From positions 1 through 64,000 of the forward strand of contig NZ_CATKVU010000001.1 of NCBI RefSeq assembly GCF_949820605.1: a stretch of 64,000 nucleotides of DNA. The letters run 5' to 3'. This DNA is from Segatella copri. GTDB lineage: Bacteria > Bacteroidota > Bacteroidia > Bacteroidales > Bacteroidaceae. Both the position numbers and the translations under genes were made by a program. Shown piece after piece: positions 23,908 through 33,102 of this stretch; position 1 is the first letter of the stretch; every line of letters starts with the position of its first letter. A model generated the notes under the pieces. It did no database searches, was not told where the DNA came from, and saw only the letters and a program-made list of their open reading frames with translations.

Positions 23908-23939
23908 TTTGGCGGTTTGAACAATAAGTGCTACCTTTG
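23908..23939 (+). promoter_or_regulatory. IS66 tnpA promoter
   Basis: TTTG (23908-23911), 20 nt, TACCTTTG (23932-23939), just inside the left inverted repeat. Confidence 0.75.
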
Positions 23940-23968
23940 CGCCATGTTTAACATTAAATGTTATAAGT

Positions 23969-24355
23969 ATGGCAATAAGTAGTAAAGATCTTGAAAGCCT
24001 GTGGCAACGCTATAAAGCGGAGGCGGTACCAGCAGGCATTTCGGTAAATCAATTTTTCGAATCCAATGGAGTTCCTTATCATGTATTTGAAAAGTGGTAC
24101 AAGAAGAAGTTCCAGGCTCCAAATGTTGTGGAGTGTGTTGTTGCAGGTGCGCCAGATTCAACAAGTGCAGTTCCAACACCATCCAAACAGGGTAATCCTT
24201 CAGCCGGTTTATCTCCAGCTCCGACCGAGGATGCCGTTGTCATCAAGTATGTCAATCTTGGACTTAGCAATGGTATGAAGATAGAGCATCATAATTTGAG
24301 CTATTCTGGTCTTCAAAGTTTCATCTCTAAACTTCAAGCCTTATGTTTAGCTTAA
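23969..24355 (+). CDS. tnpA: IS66 accessory protein TnpA
   Basis: 128 residues. The N-terminal helix-turn-helix-like segment (LESLWQRYKAEAVPAGISVNQFFESNGVPYHVFEKWYKKKFQ, residues 7-48) is followed by a Pro/Ala/Ser linker and a short beta-strand tail (VIKYVNLGLSNGMKIEHHNLSYSGLQSFISKLQAL), the general plan of IS66 Orf1. The protein probably binds element ends together with TnpB and TnpC. Its stop overlaps the tnpB start by 13 bp, as in IS66 generally. Confidence 0.85.
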   Translation: MAISSKDLESLWQRYKAEAVPAGISVNQFFESNGVPYHVFEKWYKKKFQAPNVVECVVAGAPDSTSAVPTPSKQGNPSAGLSPAPTEDAVVIKYVNLGLSNGMKIEHHNLSYSGLQSFISKLQALCLA

Positions 24356-24702
24356 ATGGTGCCGTAAAATATAAGTATATTCCCAACTATCAGGATATGC
24401 GTGGAGGTTATGACAAGCTTTGTGGAGTGATACGCTCTTTGGGCGAAGATCCAGAGGATGGCACCGCTTACGTGTTTACTTCCAAGGATCAAAAGATAGT
24501 AAAGATCATCAGACATGAACATAATGAGTGTCAGATGTATTATCAGAAGTTTGACAAGAACATGAGTTTTGTCCGTCTAGAGTTTGAAGGTGTCCTTCCA
24601 ATTTATGTGTTGGAGTGGAAGTATCTAGTGGCTATGCTTTCATGCCCTGTTGTAAAAAGCATAGGTCCAATAGAGCTAAAATGCTATGAGGAAGCAGCTT
24701 GA
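24343..24702 (+). CDS. tnpB: IS66 accessory protein TnpB
   Basis: 119 residues, MFSLNGAVKYKYIPNYQDMRGGYDKLCGVIRSLGEDPEDGTAYVFTSKDQKIVKIIRHEHNECQMYYQKFD. The DMRGGYDKLCGVI segment and the VFTSKDQKIVKII segment align with the DMRKG...L and F.N..RD.IKIL motifs of IS66 Orf2. It overlaps tnpA by 13 bp. About 290 bp of non-coding DNA separate it from tnpC; a -7 element TATCTTTG lies at 24965-24972, 21 bp before the tnpC ATG, so tnpC may have its own promoter. Confidence 0.88.
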   Translation: MFSLNGAVKYKYIPNYQDMRGGYDKLCGVIRSLGEDPEDGTAYVFTSKDQKIVKIIRHEHNECQMYYQKFDKNMSFVRLEFEGVLPIYVLEWKYLVAMLSCPVVKSIGPIELKCYEEAA

Positions 24703-24992
24703 TGTCGAAAATGATAGTTAATTTTCTAAAAATACGTATTCGTTTTTTGGGGTAAAATAGAGTTAAGTAAATGATATTCAGAGTGTTGTAGAAAGCTTTA
24801 AGGTTGGCTTGTTAAGCCCTGTTTTCGATGTTTTGCGATACTGCAAACATGTCTGACATAGGGTGGTATTACGACAAATGTTAAGTCTCTAAAATAGTGT
24901 AAAATACTGAATATCAGATTGTTAAATAAGCTTTATGCGTTTTGTGGAGTCTCATAATATGATTATCTTTGCATCTGCAAACGTTTCATATT

Positions 24993-26753
24993 ATGGCAGA
25001 TATACATATAGACATAGAGCGCATGATAATGCATTCCAATTACTTGCTGGAGGTAGACAATTCTTCGGCAAGTGATGGATTATCGGATATGGAACGTAAG
25101 CAATATCTAGATCAGATAAAGGAATTGGTTCAGACTGTCCAGACACTTCTGGATGCCAACATTGCCTTGGGTAATAAGCAGAAGGAACTACAGGCAGAGG
25201 CAGATCGTAAGATTGCCGGTTTGCAGGCTCAGGTTGACAAGCTTACTGGAGAACTGCAAGCCCGTAGGCGTAAGATGCATGGCAAGAACAATGAGAAGCA
25301 AACTGGTGACAAGTCGGTAAACACAGGCAAGACCAAGGATGAGGAAGAGGGGGAATACATCGAGAATGGATGTGAGCAACCTTCCGATTCTGATGATTCA
25401 GACGAAGTTACCGACACAGAGGCGACCAATCCCAAAAAGGATTTGAGCCAACGCCCGGACCACTACAAGACTATGAAGGCTGAAGTTCTTGTGGTTCATG
25501 ATTGTGACAAGGACAAGCTTAAGGCTATGGGTTTGGAGTTCATTCGCTATACCAGACCTGTCGACCAGTTTGACCGAATCAGTATGATCCGTCAGGACCG
25601 CTACCTTTATGCTTGGGTACGTGACAAGGATGGCAACGAGTTCGCTTTCTTCGTGCCAAAAGATGAAGAGGTAGAACAGCGTACTTGCTCGTTTGTCAAT
25701 GAGTCGAAGTACGACGTGCCAAGTCTGGTTCCTCATACCAGCAGTACTGGTGGCATGCTTTCAGACTTGATTGTCAATCGCTTTCAGTATGCGATAACGA
25801 GTGGACGTGAGATGTATCGCATGATCAATGAGAAGATGCGTATGTCTAAGTCTACCATTTTCAACTGGTTGCGGCATGGTGCAGAGTTCTTGGAGAATTG
25901 TCAGGAGACCATCAAACAATGGCTATTGAAGCCTGGCTCAACGATTTATTGTGATGAGTCCTGGGTAGACACCAAGGTGACGGATGCCAATGGTGAGGTG
26001 CATTACAAGAAACGATATATGTGGGTCATTGTCAACTTGACCACCAAGGTCTGCTATTATCTGTATGGCAGCCGTAAGAAAGAGGTTATCAAGGAATTCC
26101 TTGGTGACTTCAAGGGCACGTTGATGACCGATGCCTATGCTGCATACCTTTACTTCAATAAGTTGAAGGACTGTACTCATGTATGTTGCTGGTCGCACGT
26201 TAGAAGACTGTTTGTCTCGGCGAGTCGTGACTACAAGGATACCTTGGCACAGGCATTCATAGACTTGATCGGTATATTATATAAGGTCGAAGTTGAAAAT
26301 CAAGTATTGGGTCGCACAGAAAAAGAGATAGTCAAGCATCGAGGTGAGGAATCCCTACCAGTTTTACACGACCTCTATCAGCAAGCGACGGCACTGTTGA
26401 AACAGTTTGAGAAAAACGAGATTAAGCTCTCTGCTAAGTTGCAACAAGCCTTGACATATATGACCAAGCATTGGGAAGAGCTGATGGCATATACGAAGAT
26501 AGGCAGCGTCTTGATAGACAACAACTGTTGTGAACGCGCAGTCCGCCCATTCACAAATCTCCGAAAGAACTTCGGTGGATTTAGCAGTGAGCAGGGTGCC
26601 AGAGTTACAGCGACCTTCCTTACTTTCGTTGAAACCTGCAAGCTAATGGCAATGGCTCCACTGGATTTCTTCAGGGGATTCTTTGACATGATTGTAGCTG
26701 GAAGAAGGGATTATGCCTTGATGACAGAGGCACTTTTAGTTAAACCTGTTTAA
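24993..26753 (+). CDS. tnpC: IS66 family transposase TnpC
   Basis: 586 residues from the ATG at 24993 (MADIHIDIERMIMHSNYLLEVDNSS), preferred over 24969 because that codon falls within the -7 region. A coiled coil (about 35-95) and an acidic linker (EEEGEYIENGCEQPSDSDDSDEV) precede the core. The DDE region has STIYCDESWVDTKV, TLMTDAYAAYLYFNKLKDCTHVCCWSHVRRLF, and the C-terminal VLIDNNCCERAVRPFTNLRKNFGGFSSEQGARV. It is longer than the copy at 68-1648 and not closely similar, so the two IS66 elements are different. It appears functional. Confidence 0.94.
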   Translation: MADIHIDIERMIMHSNYLLEVDNSSASDGLSDMERKQYLDQIKELVQTVQTLLDANIALGNKQKELQAEADRKIAGLQAQVDKLTGELQARRRKMHGKNNEKQTGDKSVNTGKTKDEEEGEYIENGCEQPSDSDDSDEVTDTEATNPKKDLSQRPDHYKTMKAEVLVVHDCDKDKLKAMGLEFIRYTRPVDQFDRISMIRQDRYLYAWVRDKDGNEFAFFVPKDEEVEQRTCSFVNESKYDVPSLVPHTSSTGGMLSDLIVNRFQYAITSGREMYRMINEKMRMSKSTIFNWLRHGAEFLENCQETIKQWLLKPGSTIYCDESWVDTKVTDANGEVHYKKRYMWVIVNLTTKVCYYLYGSRKKEVIKEFLGDFKGTLMTDAYAAYLYFNKLKDCTHVCCWSHVRRLFVSASRDYKDTLAQAFIDLIGILYKVEVENQVLGRTEKEIVKHRGEESLPVLHDLYQQATALLKQFEKNEIKLSAKLQQALTYMTKHWEELMAYTKIGSVLIDNNCCERAVRPFTNLRKNFGGFSSEQGARVTATFLTFVETCKLMAMAPLDFFRGFFDMIVAGRRDYALMTEALLVKPV

Positions 26754-26896
26754 AAATCAGAAAAGTCCAATTTCTTAAAATACTCTGTATCCCCAGTAAA
26801 CACTGGGGATGGAGTTGTATTGTCATAGGGGTTGGATGCTTACTTACATTAGAGGAATCCTATGAATTTATCAAACATGCTTAAAAAAAGATCATT

Positions 26897-28711
26897 ATGT
26901 GGAAAGATATAGAAACATCTGAAGATTTGTTGGGCTATCGCTTTCATGCAAGACTATTGAAAGAGATAGTCTTGGATAAATCTATGTTGCCAACCTCTAT
27001 TGGTATATTTGGCAATTGGGGATATGGTAAAAGTAGCTTAATGCTATTGATGGAGAAAGAGATTAATGAAGAAATAACAAAGCAGGTTGCTGAGGAGAAC
27101 AACCCTAGAATCTTGCAGGTACGTTTTAATGGCTGGCAATATGAAAGTTATGAGACGACAAAGTATTCTCTAATACAGGTACTACTTGATTCTGTTGAGA
27201 AATATCTTTCTGACAATCGCGATATCTTTGATAAGCTAGATATTATATTAAAGCGCATCAACTTGCTTAAGCTCGGTGTCTTGCTGCTGAAGAAATATGT
27301 TTGGGATAAGATTCCAAATGCGATAAAGAGCAATTTGCCAACAGCAGATGATTTGAAAAAATGCGTTGGTGTAGACGATATTACGAAGTTTCAAAATGAA
27401 TTTCAAAACGAACATACCTCATTGTTTGTCACCAAATTCAGAACGCTTTTGGAGAGTATAGTAGAGGATGCGAAATTTGATTCCATCATAGTCTATATCG
27501 ATGACTTAGATAGATGCTCTGGCGAAAAGATGATAGAATGCATCGAGGCAATCAAACTCTTCCTTAATGTCAAGAATACGGCTTTTGTGCTAGGTGCCGA
27601 TGAGCGAATGGTGGAAAGAGCCATCAAAGAGCATTATCCAGAGATAGAACAAGATAAAAGACAGATTTATAGTCCTTTTTCTGATTACTTGGAAAAGCTG
27701 ATACAGATTCCATATCGCTTGCCAAGACTTTCATTAAATGAGCAATATACATATATTTTGTTTCTGCTTCTGAAAAGTAAGTATCCAAACTTCTTTAATG
27801 CCGTCATCAAAGACTATAATGACTATAAGAATAAAGAACCCTTCGGCAATTATGATGCGGAAAAAATGAGAGCTGCACTTGGAGAAAACAAAATTCCAGA
27901 TGTGGAAGCTCTTATCCCAATCATCCCCATGATGACGCGTTTCCTAAATGGTAGCCCTCGCCAGTTAAAGCGTTTCCTCAATACGTTTGACTTGCGAATG
28001 CGGATGGTACAGGTTGCGAACATACGTGAAATAGACCCAACAGTGTTGGCGAAGCTGATGCTTCTCGAATATAATTTCAAATATCAAAGATTGTTTGAGT
28101 CTTTATATGGGATGCAATTATTGGGAGATGGTATAATAGATAAAATTGGCGAGGTAGAAGAATGTGCAAGGCAAAAGAAAAAGTTGAATGATAAACGATG
28201 GCAGGAATGGGAAGAAGATAATCTGGTCTTGGATTGGTTGTCCCTTTCTCCTAGTTTATCTGGTGTAAACCTCAAAGAATATTTCTGGATTGCAAGAGAC
28301 TCTTTAAAAAATAGTGTACCTGTAGAAAGTTTAGTTTCCAATGTTGCCCGTAGGTTTTATCTGACTCTTCGTAATAAGCAATCAGCCATAGCTAAGAAAA
28401 AGTTTTTACAGGAGGAAATTGCCAAATTGGAAGATGAAGAACGGCAGATGGTTATCATGTTGCTCAATCATGATTTTACTAAAAATCCCAATGATAGTAA
28501 GGTCCTTGAATTACTACAAGCTGATAGTGAAGTAAGAGTCCTAATCCAAAATGAGTCTGATTGCAAGAGCTTGTTTTCTCATGTTGATACTTTAAAAATG
28601 GAACCAGCATGGGGAGTAATTTTAGGAAAACTAAAGAAAAACGATTTTTGGAATCATTTTATTAGTCCTTTAAAATTTGGAGAAAAATTACAAAAAATGC
28701 TAAACAAATAA
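26897..28711 (+). CDS. qatA: QatA: KAP-family P-loop ATPase (Qat anti-phage system)
   Basis: 604 residues. The KAP NTPase core has Walker A FGNWGYGKSSL at residues 38-48, the KAP-typical RFNGWQYESYE at about 76-86 and Walker B SIIVYIDDLDRCSGEKM at about 196-212. IRQ/arginine-type segments follow (NGSPRQLKRFLNTFDLRMRM). No membrane insertion is obvious. It is the first of four tightly packed genes (ATPase, unknown, QueC-like, TatD-like) in the order of the QatABCD system described as phage defence. It starts only 53 bp after the IS66 right end and I see no consensus promoter there, so expression may depend on read-through from the IS. Confidence 0.93.
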   Translation: MWKDIETSEDLLGYRFHARLLKEIVLDKSMLPTSIGIFGNWGYGKSSLMLLMEKEINEEITKQVAEENNPRILQVRFNGWQYESYETTKYSLIQVLLDSVEKYLSDNRDIFDKLDIILKRINLLKLGVLLLKKYVWDKIPNAIKSNLPTADDLKKCVGVDDITKFQNEFQNEHTSLFVTKFRTLLESIVEDAKFDSIIVYIDDLDRCSGEKMIECIEAIKLFLNVKNTAFVLGADERMVERAIKEHYPEIEQDKRQIYSPFSDYLEKLIQIPYRLPRLSLNEQYTYILFLLLKSKYPNFFNAVIKDYNDYKNKEPFGNYDAEKMRAALGENKIPDVEALIPIIPMMTRFLNGSPRQLKRFLNTFDLRMRMVQVANIREIDPTVLAKLMLLEYNFKYQRLFESLYGMQLLGDGIIDKIGEVEECARQKKKLNDKRWQEWEEDNLVLDWLSLSPSLSGVNLKEYFWIARDSLKNSVPVESLVSNVARRFYLTLRNKQSAIAKKKFLQEEIAKLEDEERQMVIMLLNHDFTKNPNDSKVLELLQADSEVRVLIQNESDCKSLFSHVDTLKMEPAWGVILGKLKKNDFWNHFISPLKFGEKLQKMLNK

Positions 28712-28717
28712 TATACA

Positions 28718-29440
28718 ATGGGAACATCGCAATCTTTAAACTTAAAGACCACACCTAATTGGTCATCAGCTAAGAAAGCTATGACTACAATAGTGAGGCA
28801 TCGGAATGAGGTTACGCAACCTATGGTTCGTAATTTCTTGAGGCAATTGTCTAGAGCCATCATCACTGACTCCCATGGAAGTTATGGTCGTGCAGGAGGA
28901 AGAGTAGCTCGTAATTTTATAGGTGCTATTTCTTCTGTCAAGAATGGTAGCTTGCAAAGTTATATTGCTCAACTCGAACCTGATGCGAATTATGCTCAGC
29001 TTACCGTTCGAGATGTTATAGTACAATTAGCTAAACATCTATCCAATCCTAATGCTGAACATGACCATTCTACATTGGATGAGATAGCTGCTCGTGCAGC
29101 ATTTGAAAACCTATTGCAACAAATCTTCTCGGAAGTAGAGACTGCAGAGGATATTGAACAAATTCTGAAAGATGCCACAGAGGATCAAATAGAAGGTTGG
29201 ATGATAGAATTTCAGCTTAATTATATCATGGAACTGAATGGAGTCTTGTTCGATTCTTATATCTTTTCCAAAGATGCTGAACCTGATCAAGTCTGTCGAG
29301 AAATAAGGGATTTTGTTCGTGCTGCTATTAATGAAGCATGTTTGGATAATATGCATCATGTCAACTTCGAAACAGAAGAGGGTAAGCAATTCATTGAAAC
29401 GTTAACTCAACAAATTTTGGAAATATGGAGTCAAGAATAA
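28718..29440 (+). CDS. qatB: QatB: Qat system protein
   Basis: 240 residues, 6 bp after qatA and overlapping qatC by 16 bp. QatB proteins have no assigned biochemical activity; this one is named from position and general character. The N-terminal MGTSQSLNLKTTPNWSSAKKAMTTIV, with a Gly/Arg-rich YGRAGGRVARNFIGAISSVKNGSLQSYI segment, precedes a helical C-terminus rich in acidic residues (IFSEVETAEDIEQILKDATEDQIEGWMIEFQ). The N-terminal GTS/NWSSAKK start is what I expect for QatB. No membrane segment. Confidence 0.85.
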   Translation: MGTSQSLNLKTTPNWSSAKKAMTTIVRHRNEVTQPMVRNFLRQLSRAIITDSHGSYGRAGGRVARNFIGAISSVKNGSLQSYIAQLEPDANYAQLTVRDVIVQLAKHLSNPNAEHDHSTLDEIAARAAFENLLQQIFSEVETAEDIEQILKDATEDQIEGWMIEFQLNYIMELNGVLFDSYIFSKDAEPDQVCREIRDFVRAAINEACLDNMHHVNFETEEGKQFIETLTQQILEIWSQE

Positions 29441-30840
29441 ATGTAGAATTCACTCCTTCCCATGATGTTCAGAGTAAGGAGTTGGGGCAGTTTGTCCTGC
29501 ATGCCACAGATGTTAATGATCAACCGATAGAGACAACATTAAATTTTGATTTCTTCCATTTGTGGGAGTTTTCGCAAGATACGTCGTCTACTTATTTTGA
29601 TGTGTTAATCTTGTCTCAGCTGGTATATACTGCTGATCGCATAATCAATCGTCTTGCTTTTGCGGATGATGGGTGGTGCAGAGATATCGTCTTGCAAGAT
29701 GTCCCAGTTGTCAATGTAGATATATTTAGGCAGAATCAAGAAATGTTCAATACAGCATTAAGCTATTTGACAGGAGATAATTGGAGCGTATCATTCGTTC
29801 CATTTCCTCAAATCAATTATGCCCCTCAAATAGAAAGTCATTATAATCATGAAGAATATGAGTATGTATCTTTGTTTTCTGGAGGTCTTGATTCATTGAT
29901 AGGTTTTATAGACTTTGCAAGTTTAGCAAGAGAAGGTAAGAAGGTCTTGCTGGTATCCCATTGTGATATGGGTAAGGAGCGACAAGATCAAAAACGTATA
30001 CTTGATGCTTGCTGGAGGAACCATTATTTGGAAGGAAAATATACCAGTATTCAGTCAAAGGTTGGTATGAGGAGTTGTGCAAAGCAAAGAAGTGCTAAGT
30101 ATGAGACAACATTTCGCTCTAGATCTTTTCTGTTTTTTGCAATGGGCTTGTATTGCGCCCATACCATACAAGGAGTGCATAACTTGATAGTTCCAGAAAA
30201 TGGTACAATCTCAATCAATATTCCTCTTTGCAAATCTAGACGAAGTTCTTGTAGTACTCGAACCACTCATCCTGTTTCAATGAAGCTAATCATGAATGCA
30301 TTGGAGAGAGTAGGTATCCGTGAGCAGCTACTTAATCCTTATAGGTTTAAGTCAAAAGCAGATATGATGTATGATTGTGCTGCTGAAGCTCATAAAAAAG
30401 AGATGCTAGTCACGCTTGCTTCATTGTCTTGTTCATGTGCTAAGCGTTCTCATAATAGATGGTGGGACAAAAGCGGAGATTATATCAAAGTACATCATAT
30501 CCATCATTGTGGAATGTGTATGCCTTGCATATATCGAAGAGTGGCTATGCATGCGATAGGTTTAGATGACCCAAATGAATTGGGTACAGATATTTTTCAT
30601 GCTACACGATACTTTGATATCAACAATTTAGCCAAGAAGACAAGCCTTGACATCAACTTGCTGTTGCGTTTCGTGCGTAAAATGAATAGGCAAGATGTCT
30701 TTGATGAATTGTTGGCGGAAGGTATTGATACTGCAGATATTGATCATTATGTAGAACTTGTTATGCGCTCCTATCAGCAAATCCAGGATTGGGTTGCAGA
30801 GAATGGTGATGTAGTCATGAGACGAAAGGTAGGATTATGA
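29425..30840 (+). CDS. qatC: QatC: QueC-like PP-loop ATPase
   Basis: 471 residues. The PP-loop SLFSGGLDSLIG is at residues 149-160. A QueC-like metal site is suggested by Cys residues near 336-338 plus CGMCMPC at 362-368. QueC makes 7-cyano-7-deazaguanine in queuosine synthesis. The defence versions, including QatC, have an extra N-terminal domain (here ~145 residues) and are thought to modify a protein or nucleotide rather than tRNA. The gene overlaps qatB by 16 bp and qatD by 4 bp. Catalytic residues look intact. Confidence 0.93.
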   Translation: MESRINVEFTPSHDVQSKELGQFVLHATDVNDQPIETTLNFDFFHLWEFSQDTSSTYFDVLILSQLVYTADRIINRLAFADDGWCRDIVLQDVPVVNVDIFRQNQEMFNTALSYLTGDNWSVSFVPFPQINYAPQIESHYNHEEYEYVSLFSGGLDSLIGFIDFASLAREGKKVLLVSHCDMGKERQDQKRILDACWRNHYLEGKYTSIQSKVGMRSCAKQRSAKYETTFRSRSFLFFAMGLYCAHTIQGVHNLIVPENGTISINIPLCKSRRSSCSTRTTHPVSMKLIMNALERVGIREQLLNPYRFKSKADMMYDCAAEAHKKEMLVTLASLSCSCAKRSHNRWWDKSGDYIKVHHIHHCGMCMPCIYRRVAMHAIGLDDPNELGTDIFHATRYFDINNLAKKTSLDINLLLRFVRKMNRQDVFDELLAEGIDTADIDHYVELVMRSYQQIQDWVAENGDVVMRRKVGL

Positions 30841-31535
30841 TGATAGACACCCATTGCCATTTTGATATGATGCCTAATCCAGAAAAATATATAAGTGATA
30901 TAGAGCAACGGGGAGACATTGTTATCGGAATGACAAACGCTCCTAGTCACTTTCAGATAGGATGGCAGCATGTCAGAACCTATAAGCATGTACGGCTAGC
31001 TTTGGGTTTTCATCCTTTGTTGGCTCATGAACTTCAAAATGAGTTGTCTTTGTTTGAACGATTGCTTGATAAAACTTCTTATATAGGTGAAATTGGATTA
31101 GACTTTTCTCGTGAAGGTAAAGCTACTAAAGATATTCAAATTGAAAGTTTACGTAGAATTCTATCCTACTTGCGAGGCAAAAGCAAGATACTGAGTGTAC
31201 ATTCTAGAAATGCTGAGCAAGAACTTCTGGCTCTATTGAAAGAGTATGAGATAAGAAATGTGATATTTCATTGGTATACAGGAGATGTCAGTCTGGTGCC
31301 AGAGATATTGCAAGAAGGTTACTATTTCTCTGTAAATGAAGCGATGACTTTGACAAATAAAGGTCGTAATATTATTGATAGGATTCCTTTGGATAGATTG
31401 CTAATAGAAACTGATTGTCCGTTTAATAGAAAATGTGACATAAAAAATACTTATTCTTTCTTAGCAGAATTGGGATGTTATGAGAGTATTATCAAAGATA
31501 ATTTTTATAGGCTTATAGAAAGTTGTATTTCTTAG
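30837..31535 (+). CDS. qatD: QatD: TatD-family metal-dependent hydrolase
   Basis: 232 residues. TatD motifs are in order: IDTHCHFD (His6, His8), IGEIGLDF (Glu85), ILSVHSRN (His122), IFHWYTGD (His145) and IETDCPF (Asp193), a complete set of metal ligands. TatD proteins are DNases or deacylases with a TIM-barrel fold. As the fourth gene of the Qat operon it completes QatABCD. It overlaps qatC by four bases, so the four genes are one translationally coupled unit. The start could be either of two adjacent ATGs (30837 or 30840). Confidence 0.93.
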   Translation: MMIDTHCHFDMMPNPEKYISDIEQRGDIVIGMTNAPSHFQIGWQHVRTYKHVRLALGFHPLLAHELQNELSLFERLLDKTSYIGEIGLDFSREGKATKDIQIESLRRILSYLRGKSKILSVHSRNAEQELLALLKEYEIRNVIFHWYTGDVSLVPEILQEGYYFSVNEAMTLTNKGRNIIDRIPLDRLLIETDCPFNRKCDIKNTYSFLAELGCYESIIKDNFYRLIESCIS

Positions 31536-31590
31536 TAAAGTATTAAGCAAGTGCAAAATTAAAAATGTTTTGGTTAATCACCAATACTGC

Positions 31591-31725
31591 GTAAGGTAGG
31601 CTGAAATAAAAATATTACCTTTGCATCCGAATTCAAAATTTTAGAGAATGGAAACAAGGGAATATTTTGAGAAAGTGATGCAGGACTTTAATTAGAACCG
31701 CAAAGGTCGAAACATAATTAAATGA
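31591..31725 (+). pseudogene. 5' end of a truncated IS gene with promoter element
   Basis: TACCTTTG (31616-31623) precedes an ATG at 31648 encoding METREYFEKVMQDFN, an in-frame stop at 31693, then NRKGRNIIK and another stop. Ignoring the stop, the stretch METREYFEKVMQDFN(x)NRKGRN looks like the N-terminus of an IS-encoded small DNA-binding protein common in Bacteroidales (from memory, IS66-type Orf1). GTAAGG at 31591 would be the element tip. The remainder is missing; the ATPase gene begins at 31730. The surviving promoter may drive it. Confidence 0.5.
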
Positions 31726-31729
31726 ATTA

Positions 31730-33097
31730 ATGATGAAAGGAAAGTATCGTGTTAATTACATTGCCTTGAGAAGGTATATCCATGATCTTAGGCGGAAAAA
31801 GAAGAAGCGACTTGTTCGTAGAAAAAGGCATGAGCAATATCTGGCTTTATTACAATCTCTAGATTACGAAACATCGATTGACAATATTTTAAAATTAAAG
31901 TTGTCAGAAAGTACTAAATACTTATTTTCGAATGTAGAAAGTCCTCTCAGTTTCGAAAAGATAATGAGTGTTGTTGATAATTACGAGGGAGTTGTTGAGA
32001 TTCCCAATGTCTTTTCTTTAATTGAAAACCCAAAAGAAAGTTTTGAGGCTATCAAAATGTTAACAGCATCCTTGTTGTTTCAAAAACATAGTGAAGTTGT
32101 GATTGATTATTCACAATGTAAGCGCTTTACTTTAGAAGCTCAAGTGCTTTTGGATTTAGTTTTAAAAGATATTTTACGCATTTATGATATTTGCGAGCGT
32201 ATTCCCAAGAATCGTTCTTTTACAAAGGCTATAACTGATAAGTCTAAGAAAGGGAGCAATGTGAGAACTATGCTTTTTTCTGTAGGATCACAAGCTATTC
32301 ATGCTAATAGACACATTGAATATCCTAATATTATACCTTATCATTTGTGTATGCATAGAGCAGTCAATAATTCTATAGAGCAAATTGAACAAAAAGAATT
32401 AGATACGACATCTTTATCAGATTATGTCGAAAAATGTCTTGCTAGGATGGGGCGGAAACTAGATGATGATAGTATGGACAATCTTTGTACTGTAATAGGT
32501 GAAATCTTGATAAATGCAGAGGAGCACTCTAGTACTCATTGTCGATATTCTATAGGATATTTTGAACAGAAAGTTATTGAAGGCAGAGAAGTTGGAGTTT
32601 TTCAACTTGTAATTTTGAATATGGGTAGATCTATATATGAAAAGTTTCATGATAATGATTGCCCTAATCAAGATGTTGTTGAAAAGATGAAAACTTTATC
32701 TAGTAGATATACACGGAGAAGATTTTGGCAAACAAACAAGTTTGACGAAGAGACACTTTGGACATTATACTCATTGCAAGATGGAGTGACTTCTGTGTCA
32801 CCGCAACGATATTCTCAACGAGGAAATGGATCTTTAAGATTCATTGAAAGTTTTTTTAATCTTAAAAATGTAGATGGGGAAGATAAAGTTTCCAAAATGG
32901 TTTTACAATCAGGCCATTCCAATATCGTTTTTGATGGAACCTATGGTACAGCCGAAAGAATGGTTAATAACCATAAATATCGAGTTATGACTTTTAATGA
33001 GAGTAATGATATTGAGGAAGCGCCTGATACGAAATTTGTAAGGCATACAGACTTTTATTTTCCAGGTACTTTTATATATGCTAATATAATTTTATAG
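31730..33097 (+). CDS. GHKL (histidine-kinase-type) ATPase with STAS-like segment
   Basis: 455 residues. The very basic N-terminus (RRYIHDLRRKKKKRLVRRKRH) is followed by a STAS-like strand-helix (EVVIDYSQCKRFTLEAQVLLDLVLKDIL, about 122-150). An HATPase_c core follows: N box GEILINAEEHSS (257-268), G1-like VILNMGRSIYE (294-303), G2-like QRGNGSLRFIESFF (363-376), and a closing HTDFYFPGTFIYANIIL. There is no dimerisation His, so it is not a standard sensor kinase but resembles anti-sigma-type or MORC-like ATPases. It is the first gene of a three-gene operon 3' of the Qat genes. No named defence system was matched. Confidence 0.75.
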   Translation: MMKGKYRVNYIALRRYIHDLRRKKKKRLVRRKRHEQYLALLQSLDYETSIDNILKLKLSESTKYLFSNVESPLSFEKIMSVVDNYEGVVEIPNVFSLIENPKESFEAIKMLTASLLFQKHSEVVIDYSQCKRFTLEAQVLLDLVLKDILRIYDICERIPKNRSFTKAITDKSKKGSNVRTMLFSVGSQAIHANRHIEYPNIIPYHLCMHRAVNNSIEQIEQKELDTTSLSDYVEKCLARMGRKLDDDSMDNLCTVIGEILINAEEHSSTHCRYSIGYFEQKVIEGREVGVFQLVILNMGRSIYEKFHDNDCPNQDVVEKMKTLSSRYTRRRFWQTNKFDEETLWTLYSLQDGVTSVSPQRYSQRGNGSLRFIESFFNLKNVDGEDKVSKMVLQSGHSNIVFDGTYGTAERMVNNHKYRVMTFNESNDIEEAPDTKFVRHTDFYFPGTFIYANIIL

Positions 33098-33102
33098 ATG
33101 TT

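Larger units (their letters stand above)
23889..26843 (+). mobile_element. Complete IS66-family element (tnpA, tnpB, tnpC)
   Basis: Terminal inverted repeats are GTAAGCATCCAACCCCTAT (23889-23907) and its exact complement at 26825-26843. It carries tnpA, tnpB and tnpC, all on the plus strand and apparently intact. A subterminal hairpin (ATCCCCAGT/ACTGGGGAT, 26789-26810) sits near the right end. Flanking octamers acaaaact and ttacatta do not match, so a target duplication is not visible; a rearrangement may have joined different flanks. Its ends match the miniature element at 18400-18548. Confidence 0.92.

Noticed and set aside
23881..26851. 8-bp target-site duplication of the complete IS66 element
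   Set aside because: The flanking octamers acaaaact and ttacatta differ, so no duplication can be claimed.
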